64,000 nt of DNA from Hymenobacter yonginensis (GTDB taxonomy: Bacteria > Bacteroidota > Bacteroidia > Cytophagales > Hymenobacteraceae): positions 2,170,001-2,234,000 of the forward strand of contig NZ_CP115396.1 in assembly GCF_027625995.1 (NCBI RefSeq). Reading direction: 5' to 3'. Position 1 is the stretch's first letter. Each line of letters opens with the position of its first letter. Position numbers and translations under genes: made by a program. Shown piece by piece: positions 26,115-33,844 of this stretch. A model generated the notes under the pieces. That model ran no database searches. It saw only the letters and a program-made list of their open reading frames with translations, and was not told the DNA's origin.

Positions 26115-28754
26115 TTAGAATGGCGGCGGGCCGTCGTCGAAGTTGCTGCGGGGGAAGGCCTGGGCGGGCGGCGGGCTGTCGTTGTTGAGGCGCGAGCCCA
26201 GCCGGATGGTGTTGGGCGTGAAGCCGGTCTGCTCGTCGAAGCTGCTGGGCGGGAAGGCGCTGGGGTTGAAGCCCGCGTCGCCGAAGCCGCCTGCGCCGTC
26301 GAGGTCGGCGAACTTGGTGAACTTGCCGATGAACTTGAGCTGCACGGTTTCCAGGGAGCCGTTCCGGTGCTTGGCAATGATAACCTCGCCGGTGCCCTGC
26401 GTGGGGTTGCCCATCTCGTCCTCCGTAATCTTGTAGTACTCGGGGCGGTACAGGAAGATAACCATGTCGGCGTCCTGCTCGATGGAGCCGGATTCACGAA
26501 GGTCACTCAGCTGCGGCTTCTTGTCGCCGCCGCGGGTTTCCACGGAGCGCGAAAGCTGCGACAGGGCCAGCACCGGCACGTTCAGCTCCTTGGCAATGCC
26601 TTTGAGCGCCCGCGAAATCGAGGCAATTTCCTGTTCGCGGTTGCCGCCGCCTTTGCCATCGGTGTTGCCGGTCATCAGCTGCAGATAGTCGATGATGATC
26701 ATCGAAATATCGTGGTGAGCCTTGAGGCGGCGGCACTTGGTGCGCAGCTCCCGGATGCTGAGGCCGGGCGTGTCGTCGATGTAAATCGGGGCCGACGACA
26801 AACTGGAAATCTTGTGGTTGAGCTGGGCCCACTCGTGGTCGGCGAGGTTGCCCTTCTTGATCTTCTCGGAGTCCAGCTCCGCCTCCGCCGAAATCAGACG
26901 ATTCACGAGCTGCAGCGAGGACATTTCCAGCGAGAAAATGGCCACCGGCTTCTTGAACTCCACCGCCGCGTTGCGCATGGCGGATACCACGAAAGCCGTG
27001 TTGTGGGTCACGGTCATGTCCTGGAGCAGAAACAGGCGGTTGCCGTCGATGCTGAAGCCGTAGTAATTGTCCTCGCCGTCAAACTCCACCGAAATGCCGG
27101 TCATGCGCCAATCCACGGGGCTGCGCCAAGGCTGGGCCTGCTTGCGGGCCACGCGCACCGGCACCCGGTTGATATCGCCGTAGATGCGCACCCGGTACAC
27201 CTCGCTTTCGTAGCCGATGGCACTGATGGCGGCCCGCTTCTTCTTCAGGGAAGTGCGGAAGCCCAGCGAGTCGGCCAGAAACTTGATTTGCCGGGCTAGG
27301 CGGTGGTTTTTCTGGGTGATTTCGTAGCCGTTGGACACCGGGTCGAGGTGGCCGTCGGAGTCGATGAGGCCGGCCAGCAGGCGCAGGCGGTTGTCGGTGC
27401 TGTTGCTCAGGTACGACTGCGGAATGTGCTTGTCGCCGAGCACGCCCAGCTGGCGCAACTCGTCCTGCAGCGAGTACTGGGCGATGCTGCTGCCCTGCCG
27501 GCCGCGCGTGATGCCGTAGCTGTTGCAGCGGTCCGCCACTACGCCTACGGTCACCTGCATGTCCAGCTCGGCAGCGTACTGGTGCAGATACTCGATAATT
27601 TCCGGGTCCTGGCCCGTGATGCGGCAGTTGTCGGAAGCACCGTCGCCGAGCCACACGCCCAGGAAATACGGATCAACCGGCACTTCCTGCGCGGCAAACT
27701 CTACGGGCACCTTGTAGCCCTTATAGTTGGAGCGGAACTTGGCCGACTTGCCGAGCCAGTCCTTCACCGTGATGTTGAGCACGTCGCCGTGGCGGTGCGG
27801 GCCCTCGGTGCGGCTGCGCTTCAGCGAGAGGATGTGGCTTTCGTTGACGCGGTAGGCCTCGCCCTTGTTCTGACGCACCCAGTACATGTTTTCGCGGCCC
27901 CGGGCAATGCTGAGCACCCGGCGCGGGGTGGAGTCGTCGCCCATCAGCAGCTCGCCGGCCTGTACGTCTTCCACGTTGCGCAGCGTGCCGTCGTACATCA
28001 GCACCTTGGTGCCTTTGCCAAGGCACTTACCCATGCCGGGCCGCGCCGCAATAATCACCAGGTCAGATGGTTGCCAACCTGACGTTACACGGTCCAGGGC
28101 CGAGAAGCCGGAGGGCACGCCGGTGAGACCGTCCTTCTGGTCTTTCTTTTCTTCCAGCTCCTTGATGGCCTTGCCCATCAGGCTGCGCATGTCGTCGAAG
28201 TTCTTGCGGATGTTCGACTCCGATACCTCAAACAGGGCCTGCTCGGTGCTGTCGAGGAGGTTGAACACATCGGTGGTGTCCTCGAAGGCGTCGCGCTGGA
28301 TGGTGCTGGCAATGTTGATCAGCTCCCGCTTGATGGCGTTTTCGGTGATGATGCGGGAGTGGTACTCGATGTTGGCCGCCGAGTTGACCTTGAACGTGAG
28401 GTTGGCCACGTAGTGCGCACCGCCGGCGGGCTCCAGCTCGCCCATCTCGCGCAACTCGTGCGTAACCGTCAGAATATCAATTGGCTCCGACTTATCAAAC
28501 AGATTCAGGATAGCCTTGAAGATGCGCTGGTGGCCGTCCTTGTAGAAGCTTTGGGGCTTCAGGATGTCGATAACCGTGGTGAGGGCATCTTTTTCCAGCA
28601 TGAGGGCGCCCAGCACGGCGGCTTCCAGCTCCAGGGCCTGGGGCGGCAGCTTACCCGCGGGCCCGCCCATAGGCAGCTGCGCGGGGCGGCTGCTCCAGGC
28701 GGCTTTGGCGCGCGAGGCCGAGAGTTTCAGGCGGTCATCCATCCGGTCGTTCAT
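26115..28754 (-). CDS. dnaB: Replicative DNA helicase DnaB with in-frame intein
   Basis: The 879-residue precursor contains a normal DnaB of about 537 residues split by a 342-residue intein. The N-terminal domain ('LELEAAVLGALMLEKDALTT') leads to a linker and the RecA-like helicase domain. The Walker A motif ARPGMGK-T is interrupted exactly after Lys by the intein. Downstream extein motifs are IFSLEMSS, IIIDYLQLM (Walker B) and 'SQLSRSVETRGGDKKPQLSD'. The C-terminus is an Asp/Pro/Phe-rich tail. Splicing should restore an active hexameric helicase that unwinds DNA at the fork. ATG 28754 is preferred to a TTG three bases earlier. TAGCTTTG at 28841-28848 is a likely -7 box, and a strong terminator follows the stop. 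Confidence 0.95.
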   Translation of the reverse strand: MNDRMDDRLKLSASRAKAAWSSRPAQLPMGGPAGKLPPQALELEAAVLGALMLEKDALTTVIDILKPQSFYKDGHQRIFKAILNLFDKSEPIDILTVTHELREMGELEPAGGAHYVANLTFKVNSAANIEYHSRIITENAIKRELINIASTIQRDAFEDTTDVFNLLDSTEQALFEVSESNIRKNFDDMRSLMGKAIKELEEKKDQKDGLTGVPSGFSALDRVTSGWQPSDLVIIAARPGMGKCLGKGTKVLMYDGTLRNVEDVQAGELLMGDDSTPRRVLSIARGRENMYWVRQNKGEAYRVNESHILSLKRSRTEGPHRHGDVLNITVKDWLGKSAKFRSNYKGYKVPVEFAAQEVPVDPYFLGVWLGDGASDNCRITGQDPEIIEYLHQYAAELDMQVTVGVVADRCNSYGITRGRQGSSIAQYSLQDELRQLGVLGDKHIPQSYLSNSTDNRLRLLAGLIDSDGHLDPVSNGYEITQKNHRLARQIKFLADSLGFRTSLKKKRAAISAIGYESEVYRVRIYGDINRVPVRVARKQAQPWRSPVDWRMTGISVEFDGEDNYYGFSIDGNRLFLLQDMTVTHNTAFVVSAMRNAAVEFKKPVAIFSLEMSSLQLVNRLISAEAELDSEKIKKGNLADHEWAQLNHKISSLSSAPIYIDDTPGLSIRELRTKCRRLKAHHDISMIIIDYLQLMTGNTDGKGGGNREQEIASISRALKGIAKELNVPVLALSQLSRSVETRGGDKKPQLSDLRESGSIEQDADMVIFLYRPEYYKITEDEMGNPTQGTGEVIIAKHRNGSLETVQLKFIGKFTKFADLDGAGGFGDAGFNPSAFPPSSFDEQTGFTPNTIRLGSRLNNDSPPPAQAFPRSNFDDGPPPF
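27000..28025 (-). mobile_element. DnaB intein with LAGLIDADG homing endonuclease
   Basis: The element runs from Cys (28023-28025) to Asn (27000-27002), 342 residues; the +1 extein residue is Thr. Splicing motifs are present: block A CLGKGTKVLM; block B NESHILSL (the usual TxxH histidine kept, Thr replaced by Asn); block F YYGFSIDGNRLFLLQD; block G MTVTHN with penultimate His and terminal Asn. The endonuclease has both dodecapeptides, FLGVWLGDG (intein residues 121-129) and LLAGLIDSDG (216-225), with acids in place, so homing activity may be intact. Insertion in the P-loop is typical of inteins in ATPases. It has no separate start or stop and matches the host's GC and codon use, so it is not a very recent arrival. 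Confidence 0.93.
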
Positions 28755-28840
28755 CAATAGGGGGGCACTACAAGGTAAGCAGGTTGAGCCGGTCTGGCCA
28801 GAATTTCTTCCGTAGCGGCCCGTTTTTCTGGAAAGGGGTA

Positions 28841-28848
28841 CAAAGCTA
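28841..28848 (-). promoter_or_regulatory. -7 promoter box for dnaB
   Basis: TAGCTTTG on the minus strand matches TAnnTTTG and lies 86 bases upstream of ATG 28754. Confidence 0.4.
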
Positions 28849-29059
28849 ACGGCTGGGCTTCACAAGTGAGGGCTGGGCAAAAAGGTTTCTTTTGCGTAGA
28901 ATGAGCAGGGGTAGCATCCGCTTCCGCCCGTGCCGTTTTGCCGATGAGCTGCAGGCCGTAAGTTGCACGCAGCTAGCAAAATGGCAGGAGTGAAAAAGCT
29001 TGCGGCTTACGGCTCTCAGCTCTCCAGCCGGCACAAGCCAAAGCTTAGGCACCATGCCC

Positions 29060-29067
29060 TACCTTTG
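29060..29067 (+). promoter_or_regulatory. -7 promoter box for mpl
   Basis: TACCTTTG matches TAnnTTTG and is 23 bases before ATG 29091. The same octamer precedes the transketolase and aminotransferase genes. Confidence 0.45.
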
Positions 29068-29090
29068 CCGCCTGCTTACTTATTCTGTAA

Positions 29091-30476
29091 ATGGCCGCTA
29101 CTCCTTCTTCGCTCCAACGCCTGCACCTGATTGCCATCGGGGGCAGCATCATGCACAACCTGGCCCTGGCCCTGCACAAAAGCGGCGCCCACGTCACGGG
29201 CTCCGACGACGAAATATTTGAGCCCGCCAAAGGCCGGCTGGCCAAAGCCGAGCTGCTGCCTGCCGCCGAGGGCTGGTTTCCGGAAAAAGTAACCGCCGAC
29301 CTCGACGCCGTGATTGTGGGCATGCACGCCCGCGCCGACAACCCCGAGCTGCTGCGCGCCCAGGAGCTGGGCTTGCGGGTGTACTCGTTTCCGGAGTTCA
29401 TCTACGAGGCTTCCAAGGACAAGCAGCGGGTGGTAATTGGCGGCTCGCACGGCAAAACCAGCATCACCTCGCTGATTCTGCACGTGCTGCGCTACCATGG
29501 CCGCAAGTTCGACTACGCCGTGGGGGCCCAGCTGGAAGGCTTCGACCTCATGGTGCAGCTCACCGACGACGCGCCCATCATCATTATTGAGGGAGACGAG
29601 TATTTGTCGTCGCCGATTGACCGGCGGCCTAAATTCCACCTGTACCAGCACCACATCGGCGTGATTTCCGGCATCAGCTGGGACCATATCAACGTGTTTC
29701 CTACCGAGGAAATCTACCGCGAGCAGTTCAAGATCTTCGCCGACATGACGCCCAAGGCCGGCACGCTCATCTACGACCGCGACGACGAGCAGGTGCAGCT
29801 CGTGACCGTGCCCAGCAGCCCCGACGTGGCCTACGTGGGCTACGGCCCGCACGAGCACGTCATCCGGGACGGCAAAACCTATCTGCTCAACAAGAAGGAC
29901 GAGGAAGTGCCGGTGCAGGTGTTCGGCGAGCACAACCTGCGCAACATTTCGGCGGCCAAGGAAGTGTGCAAGTGCCTGGGCATTAAGGGCAAGGATTTTT
30001 ACGAGGCGCTGGGTTCCTTCAAGGGCGCGGCGCGGCGGCTGGAACTGGTGCGCGAAGGCGCAGGCTCGGTGGTGTACAAAGACTTCGCCCACGCCCCTAG
30101 CAAGCTCAAAGCCACGGCTACTTCCTTTAAAAAGCAGTTCCCACAGCGCAAGCTGGTGGCCTGCCTGGAGCTGCACACCTTCAGCTCGCTCAACCCGGCC
30201 TTCCTGCCGCAGTACGCCCACACCTTCGACGCGCCCGATGTGGCCGTGGTGTACTTCAACCCCCACGTGCTGGAGCACAAGCGCCTGCCGGCCCTCCCGC
30301 CGGAAGCCGTGCAGCAGGCCTTCCAGCGCCCCGACCTGCGCGTGTTTACGGATAGCCGCGAGCTGGCCGCCTTCCTGCATGCCCAGGACTGGCACGAAGC
30401 CAACCTGCTGATGATGTCGTCGGGCACGTTCGACGGGCTGGATCTGGCCGAGCTGGCCGAAAAAGTGGTCCGCTAA
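29091..30476 (+). CDS. mpl: Mpl-type Mur ligase (muropeptide recycling)
   Basis: The 461-residue Mur ligase family protein has an N-terminal Rossmann start LHLIAIGGSIMHNLALAL, the ATP loop GGSHGKTSIT near residue 120, the central IIIEGDEYLSS, the MurC-like HINVFP stretch, and a C-terminal domain with KDFAHAPSKLKAT. That HAP segment is typical of Mpl rather than MurC. Mpl joins the recovered tripeptide L-Ala-gamma-D-Glu-meso-DAP to UDP-MurNAc in the cytoplasm and so recycles peptidoglycan. The ATG is 23 bases after a TACCTTTG box. The next gene starts three bases after its stop, so the two form an operon. Confidence 0.9.
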   Translation: MAATPSSLQRLHLIAIGGSIMHNLALALHKSGAHVTGSDDEIFEPAKGRLAKAELLPAAEGWFPEKVTADLDAVIVGMHARADNPELLRAQELGLRVYSFPEFIYEASKDKQRVVIGGSHGKTSITSLILHVLRYHGRKFDYAVGAQLEGFDLMVQLTDDAPIIIIEGDEYLSSPIDRRPKFHLYQHHIGVISGISWDHINVFPTEEIYREQFKIFADMTPKAGTLIYDRDDEQVQLVTVPSSPDVAYVGYGPHEHVIRDGKTYLLNKKDEEVPVQVFGEHNLRNISAAKEVCKCLGIKGKDFYEALGSFKGAARRLELVREGAGSVVYKDFAHAPSKLKATATSFKKQFPQRKLVACLELHTFSSLNPAFLPQYAHTFDAPDVAVVYFNPHVLEHKRLPALPPEAVQQAFQRPDLRVFTDSRELAAFLHAQDWHEANLLMMSSGTFDGLDLAELAEKVVR

Positions 30477-30478
30477 CC

Positions 30479-31201
30479 ATGCAGGCTCCACTCAAACACC
30501 CGGTTCTGCTGCTGCACGGCGCACTGGCCAGCGAAAAACAGCTGCGCCCCTTAGCCCGCGAGCTGGCCGCGCACTACACGGTGCGCACCTTCAGCTTCGA
30601 CGGGCACGGCGGCCAGCCGCTGGAAACGAACGTGTTTTCCATGCGCCATTTTGCGGGGCAGGTGACGCAGTTTCTGGATGCGCAGGACTGGGAGTCGGCG
30701 CACGTGTTTGGCTATAGCATGGGCGGCTACGCGGCGCTGGCGGCGGCGGTGGCCGCCCCACACCGGTTCCGCAGCATCACTACGCTGGGCACCAAGCTCG
30801 ACTGGTCGCCGGCCACGGCCGCGCTGGAAACCCGGTTTCTGGACGTAGAGAAGATGCGGGAGAAGATTCCGCAGTTTGCCGCGCAGCTGGAGCAGCAGCA
30901 CGCCCCCACGCCCCTGCCGGCGCTGCTGGCCGCCACAGCCGGCCTCATGCGCGGCCTCGGCGACGTGCCGCTGCTCACGCCCCAGAACCTGTCGGGGCTG
31001 GAAGTGCCGGTGCAGGTGCTGGTGGGCGAGCTGGACAAAACGGCCGGCGTGGATGCCTCCCGCCACTTCGCCGACTTCATGCCCCGCGCCACCTTCGAAA
31101 TCATCTTCAACACCCCGCACCCGCTGGACAAGGTGAACCCGGACTTGCTGACGAGCCGCATTGCGCGCTTTGTGGAGCAGACGGAAGACCAGCGCCGCTA
31201 G
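30479..31201 (+). CDS. Alpha/beta hydrolase
   Basis: The 240-residue alpha/beta-hydrolase fold protein has the oxyanion-hole start VLLLHGALAS, the nucleophile elbow GYSMGG (Ser near residue 80), an acidic residue in VLVGELDKTAG and a late His in 'NTPHPLDKVN', which complete the triad. No signal peptide is present, so it is cytoplasmic. It follows mpl by two bases and must be co-transcribed with it. A link to cell-wall metabolism is only suggested by that position. Substrate is unknown; esterase, thioesterase or lactonase activity would all fit. Confidence 0.85.
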   Translation: MQAPLKHPVLLLHGALASEKQLRPLARELAAHYTVRTFSFDGHGGQPLETNVFSMRHFAGQVTQFLDAQDWESAHVFGYSMGGYAALAAAVAAPHRFRSITTLGTKLDWSPATAALETRFLDVEKMREKIPQFAAQLEQQHAPTPLPALLAATAGLMRGLGDVPLLTPQNLSGLEVPVQVLVGELDKTAGVDASRHFADFMPRATFEIIFNTPHPLDKVNPDLLTSRIARFVEQTEDQRR

Positions 31202-31221
31202 CCTAGCTAGATTTCCGGCCA

Positions 31222-31256
31222 CAAAAAAGGCCCGCCTTACGAGGCGGGCCTTTGCG
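31222..31256. terminator. Bidirectional terminator
   Basis: AGGCCCGCCT (31228-31237), loop TACG, AGGCGGGCCT (31242-31251). It is preceded by six A and followed by TTT, so it can serve both the mpl operon and the convergent protease operon. Confidence 0.85.
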
Positions 31257-31258
31257 GT

Positions 31259-31387
31259 TTATTCCGGTTTCATATCCGGCTCTGGCGGCACGGGTGGCGC
31301 GGCGGCTGGCCGTCTGCGCCGGTCGGTGGTGACCAATAGGGCCAGGCCGGTGAGGGCCAGACGCAGCATCCATTTACGGCTCAGCAT
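31259..31387 (-). CDS. Probable 42-residue membrane microprotein
   Basis: ATG 31387 to TAA 31259 encodes 42 residues. A basic start (MLSRKW) is followed by one hydrophobic helix (MLRLALTGLALLVTT), an Arg-rich patch and a Pro/Ala-rich tail. The start codon comes two bases after the lipoprotein gene's stop, and the stop codon is just before a terminator. This spacing supports a real third gene of the operon. No homologue is recognised. The base pattern is consistent with coding use but the length is too short to be certain. Confidence 0.5.
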   Translation of the reverse strand: MLSRKWMLRLALTGLALLVTTDRRRRPAAAPPVPPEPDMKPE

Positions 31388-31389
31388 GG

Positions 31390-31962
31390 CTAGCGGTTGA
31401 GAAGCAGGGTGTTGGTTTCCTCGACGCGCAGGTCGCAGCTGCTGCCGCCGGTGTTTTCCTCGCAGCTCGTGCCCACAATGTCGTTGTTTTCAAAATTGAA
31501 GAAGCAGAACGTGCAGCCCACGCCGTTGATGATGTAGCGCGAGGCGCTGGTGCTCAGGTACAGGTCGTTGTCGGTGGTCAGGTTCAGGGGGAGGGCCATG
31601 CCGCGGAACATGCCATTGCGCAGCCCTAGGCCCACCAGGTAGTACATGGCCGGGTCTTTGGGCTTGCCCTGCACCTTACGCACCATGGTTTTGTCGATGC
31701 TGGTGCCGTCGCCGAACTGCCGGCTGAAGGCCAACGCCAGTTGCTCGCGGGGCACCTCATACTTAATCAGGCCCCGGTCGCCGACGGAAGCTACCAGCTT
31801 GCTGGTTGGTTCGCGGCGGCGGCGGCTGGCCTCGCTGGTTTCGCCGTCGGGCGAACTCATTTCCGGAAAGCCACGCTTGGTGGTTTCGCAGGCAGGCAAG
31901 GAAGCAGTGAGCAAGCCTGCGGCCAGCAGCAGGCGCCAGAATGGCCGGGGGGAACCTATCAT
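31390..31962 (-). CDS. Hypothetical lipoprotein
   Basis: The 190-residue protein has a lipoprotein signal: a hydrophobic stretch ending LTASLPAC, with Cys25 as the lipidation site. An Arg/Glu/Ser-rich linker follows (EASRRRREPTSK), then an alpha/beta domain without recognised motifs. Five cysteines in the C-terminal third (GVGCTFCFF, TSCEEN, SSCDL) could form disulfides. It lies 24 bases downstream of an M48 lipoprotein protease gene and two bases upstream of a microprotein gene. A role at the outer membrane with the protease is inferred from operon context only. Confidence 0.7.
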   Translation of the reverse strand: MIGSPRPFWRLLLAAGLLTASLPACETTKRGFPEMSSPDGETSEASRRRREPTSKLVASVGDRGLIKYEVPREQLALAFSRQFGDGTSIDKTMVRKVQGKPKDPAMYYLVGLGLRNGMFRGMALPLNLTTDNDLYLSTSASRYIINGVGCTFCFFNFENNDIVGTSCEENTGGSSCDLRVEETNTLLLNR

Positions 31963-31986
31963 AGGAAACAGAATAAAACGAGGAGA

Positions 31987-32781
31987 TTAACGAGCGGTAT
32001 AGTACTTGCGGGCTTCGGGCAGGTCGCGCTGAATGTCGGCGATACGCGTGCCGTTGGAGGGGTGGGTGGAGAGGAACTCGGGGGGCGAGGCCTGGCCGTC
32101 ACGGGCGTCCATGCGCTGCCAGAACTGCACGGCCCCATCGGGGTTGTAGCCCGCCATGGCCATAAAGATAAGGCCCAGGCGGTCGGCTTCCGACTCCTGG
32201 CTGCGGCCATACTTCAGCAACCCCAGCTGCGAGCCGGCCCCTACCACCTGCAGAAACACGTTCTGTGTAGCCGTGGGGTTCTGGCCGGCCGAGGCCGATA
32301 GCACGCCGCCCAGGCCCTGCGCCGCCATCTGCTGGCTCATGCGCTCCGAGCTGTGCTTGGCTACGGCGTGGGCAATTTCGTGGCCCATTACCACGGCTAG
32401 GCCGTTTTCATCCTGCGTGATGGGCAGGATGCCGGTGTACACGGCCACTTTGCCGCCGGGCATGCACCAGGCGTTTTCCTGCTTATCGTTGATCAGGTTG
32501 AACTCCCAGGCGTAGCCCTCCAGCTGAGTTTGGGCGTTCTGCTGGCGGAAGTAGGTGTCTACGGCCTGCTGAATGCGCTGGCCCACGCGCTTCACCATGG
32601 CGGCCTGCTCGCCGCTGCTCACCACCTGGCTGGAGGCCAGCACCTTCTGGTATTCGGTGGCGGCCATTTGGTTCATTTCCGTGTCGGAAACGAGGCTAAG
32701 CTGGCGGCGGCCCGTGATGGGCACCGTGGAGCAGGCGGCAGTAATTAACAGGCAGCTGGCGAGGGCGAGGTTGCGAAGCAT
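31987..32781 (-). CDS. M48 family lipoprotein metalloprotease
   Basis: The 264-residue protein has a lipobox (LLITAAC, Cys17), a helical region, and the zinc-protease motif HEIAH at residues 134-138. The third ligand is in 'RSQESEADRLGLIFMAMAGY', which also carries the conserved ExEAD of the family. The C-terminal 'FLSTHPSNGTRIADIQRDLP' is standard for LoiP/BepA-like M48 proteases. These act in outer-membrane protein quality control. It is first in an operon with a lipoprotein and a microprotein. Confidence 0.92.
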   Translation of the reverse strand: MLRNLALASCLLITAACSTVPITGRRQLSLVSDTEMNQMAATEYQKVLASSQVVSSGEQAAMVKRVGQRIQQAVDTYFRQQNAQTQLEGYAWEFNLINDKQENAWCMPGGKVAVYTGILPITQDENGLAVVMGHEIAHAVAKHSSERMSQQMAAQGLGGVLSASAGQNPTATQNVFLQVVGAGSQLGLLKYGRSQESEADRLGLIFMAMAGYNPDGAVQFWQRMDARDGQASPPEFLSTHPSNGTRIADIQRDLPEARKYYTAR

Positions 32782-32950
32782 GGGAAAGAGAGGCTTGGGG
32801 AATGAGAGAGGGCGCGGGCCCGGCCTGTCGACAGAGTCGGCCCGAGGCTTCTATACGTTGCCGGGCAACAAAAATGTTTATTTCACCCCGATTGGGCGGC
32901 GGCGTACCCGTTTTTTGCCGTTTCTTCGTTCTGCCGCTACGAATTAGCGG

Positions 32951-32958
32951 TAGTTTTG
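32951..32958 (+). promoter_or_regulatory. Possible -7 box for the FAH-family gene
   Basis: TAGTTTTG matches TAnnTTTG but lies 110 bases upstream of ATG 33068, implying a long leader. Confidence 0.3.
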
Positions 32959-33067
32959 ACTTTTGGGCGGCGGCCAGCCGGCAGCGCCCGCCTGTACGTA
33001 TCCCCTGTTTCTGCGCTCCGGCCGCCACCCGCCGCCGGGCCCTTTCCTCTCCCCTGCTTTTTACGCT

Positions 33068-33682
33068 ATGAAAATCCTCTGCATTGGCCGCAACTACACC
33101 GAGCACATTGCCGAACTCCAGAACGAAACGCCCGACGCCCCCGTCATCTTCGCCAAGCCCGACACGGCGCTGCTACAGCGCAACCAGCCGTTCTTCGTGC
33201 CTGATTTCTCGCAGGACATTCACCACGAGATAGAGCTGGTGCTGCGCATCTGCAAAAACGGCAAGAACATCGAGGAAAAGTTTGCGCCCACCTACTTCGA
33301 CGCCATCGGCCTGGGCATCGATTTCACGGCCCGCGACCTGCAGAGCAAGCTCAAGAGCAAAGGCCTGCCCTGGGAGCTGGCCAAAGGCTTCGACGGCTCG
33401 GCCCCGATTTCGCAGGAGTTCAAGCCCGTGGCCGACTTCCCCGACCTGAAGAACATCAACTTCCGGCTGGAAGTGAACGGGCAGGTGCGCCAGCAGGGAA
33501 ACTCCAGCCTGATGCTGCACGACTTCAACAAAATCATCAGCTACATCTCGCAGTTCATCACCCTGAAAATGGGCGACCTGATCTTCACGGGCACGCCCAG
33601 CGGCGTAGGCCCGGTGCAGCCCGGCGACCAGCTCACGGGCTATATCGAAGACCAGCAGCTGCTGAACCTGGCCGTGAAGTAG
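33068..33682 (+). CDS. Fumarylacetoacetate hydrolase family protein
   Basis: The 204-residue protein opens MKILCIGRNYTEHIAEL and carries the FAH-fold features: the metal-binding 'HHEIELVLRICKNGKNI', 'DAIGLGIDFTARDLQ' and 'GDLIFTGTPSGVGPVQPGD'. Members hydrolyse, decarboxylate or isomerise 2-oxo acids (acylpyruvate hydrolase, oxaloacetate decarboxylase, 2-hydroxyhepta-2,4-diene-1,7-dioate isomerase). At this short length the acylpyruvate/oxaloacetate type is most likely. ATG 33068 fits the family start; an open upstream extension is not conserved-looking. It stands alone between divergent and repeat-bearing spacers. Confidence 0.9.
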   Translation: MKILCIGRNYTEHIAELQNETPDAPVIFAKPDTALLQRNQPFFVPDFSQDIHHEIELVLRICKNGKNIEEKFAPTYFDAIGLGIDFTARDLQSKLKSKGLPWELAKGFDGSAPISQEFKPVADFPDLKNINFRLEVNGQVRQQGNSSLMLHDFNKIISYISQFITLKMGDLIFTGTPSGVGPVQPGDQLTGYIEDQQLLNLAVK

Positions 33683-33691
33683 CCCCTGTAG

Positions 33692-33818
33692 TACGGACTG
33701 TAGTCCGTAGCTCGCAGCAACCACGCTACTCGGCGTTTGGTGTTAAGAATTGTGGCCCACGGGCTGCACTCCGGTATTGTGCCCGTATAGTAGGCTACGG
33801 ACTGAAGTCCGTGCCACA
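33692..33818. repeat. GGACTTCAGTCC-family palindrome pair
   Basis: TACGGACTGTAGTCCGTA (33692-33709) and an arm with TACGGACTGAAGTCCGTG (33795-33812) plus CCACAG bracket about 85 bases. They match the arms at 25952-26051. The block starts ten bases after the FAH-family stop. Confidence 0.7.
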
Positions 33819-33844
33819 GACTGCCGCCTACATTTCCTTTTTGA

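Larger units (their letters stand above)
28755..29090. other. Divergent dnaB/mpl intergenic region
   Basis: This 336-base spacer holds the promoter candidates for dnaB (minus) and mpl (plus). I see no gene or RNA in it. Confidence 0.5.
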
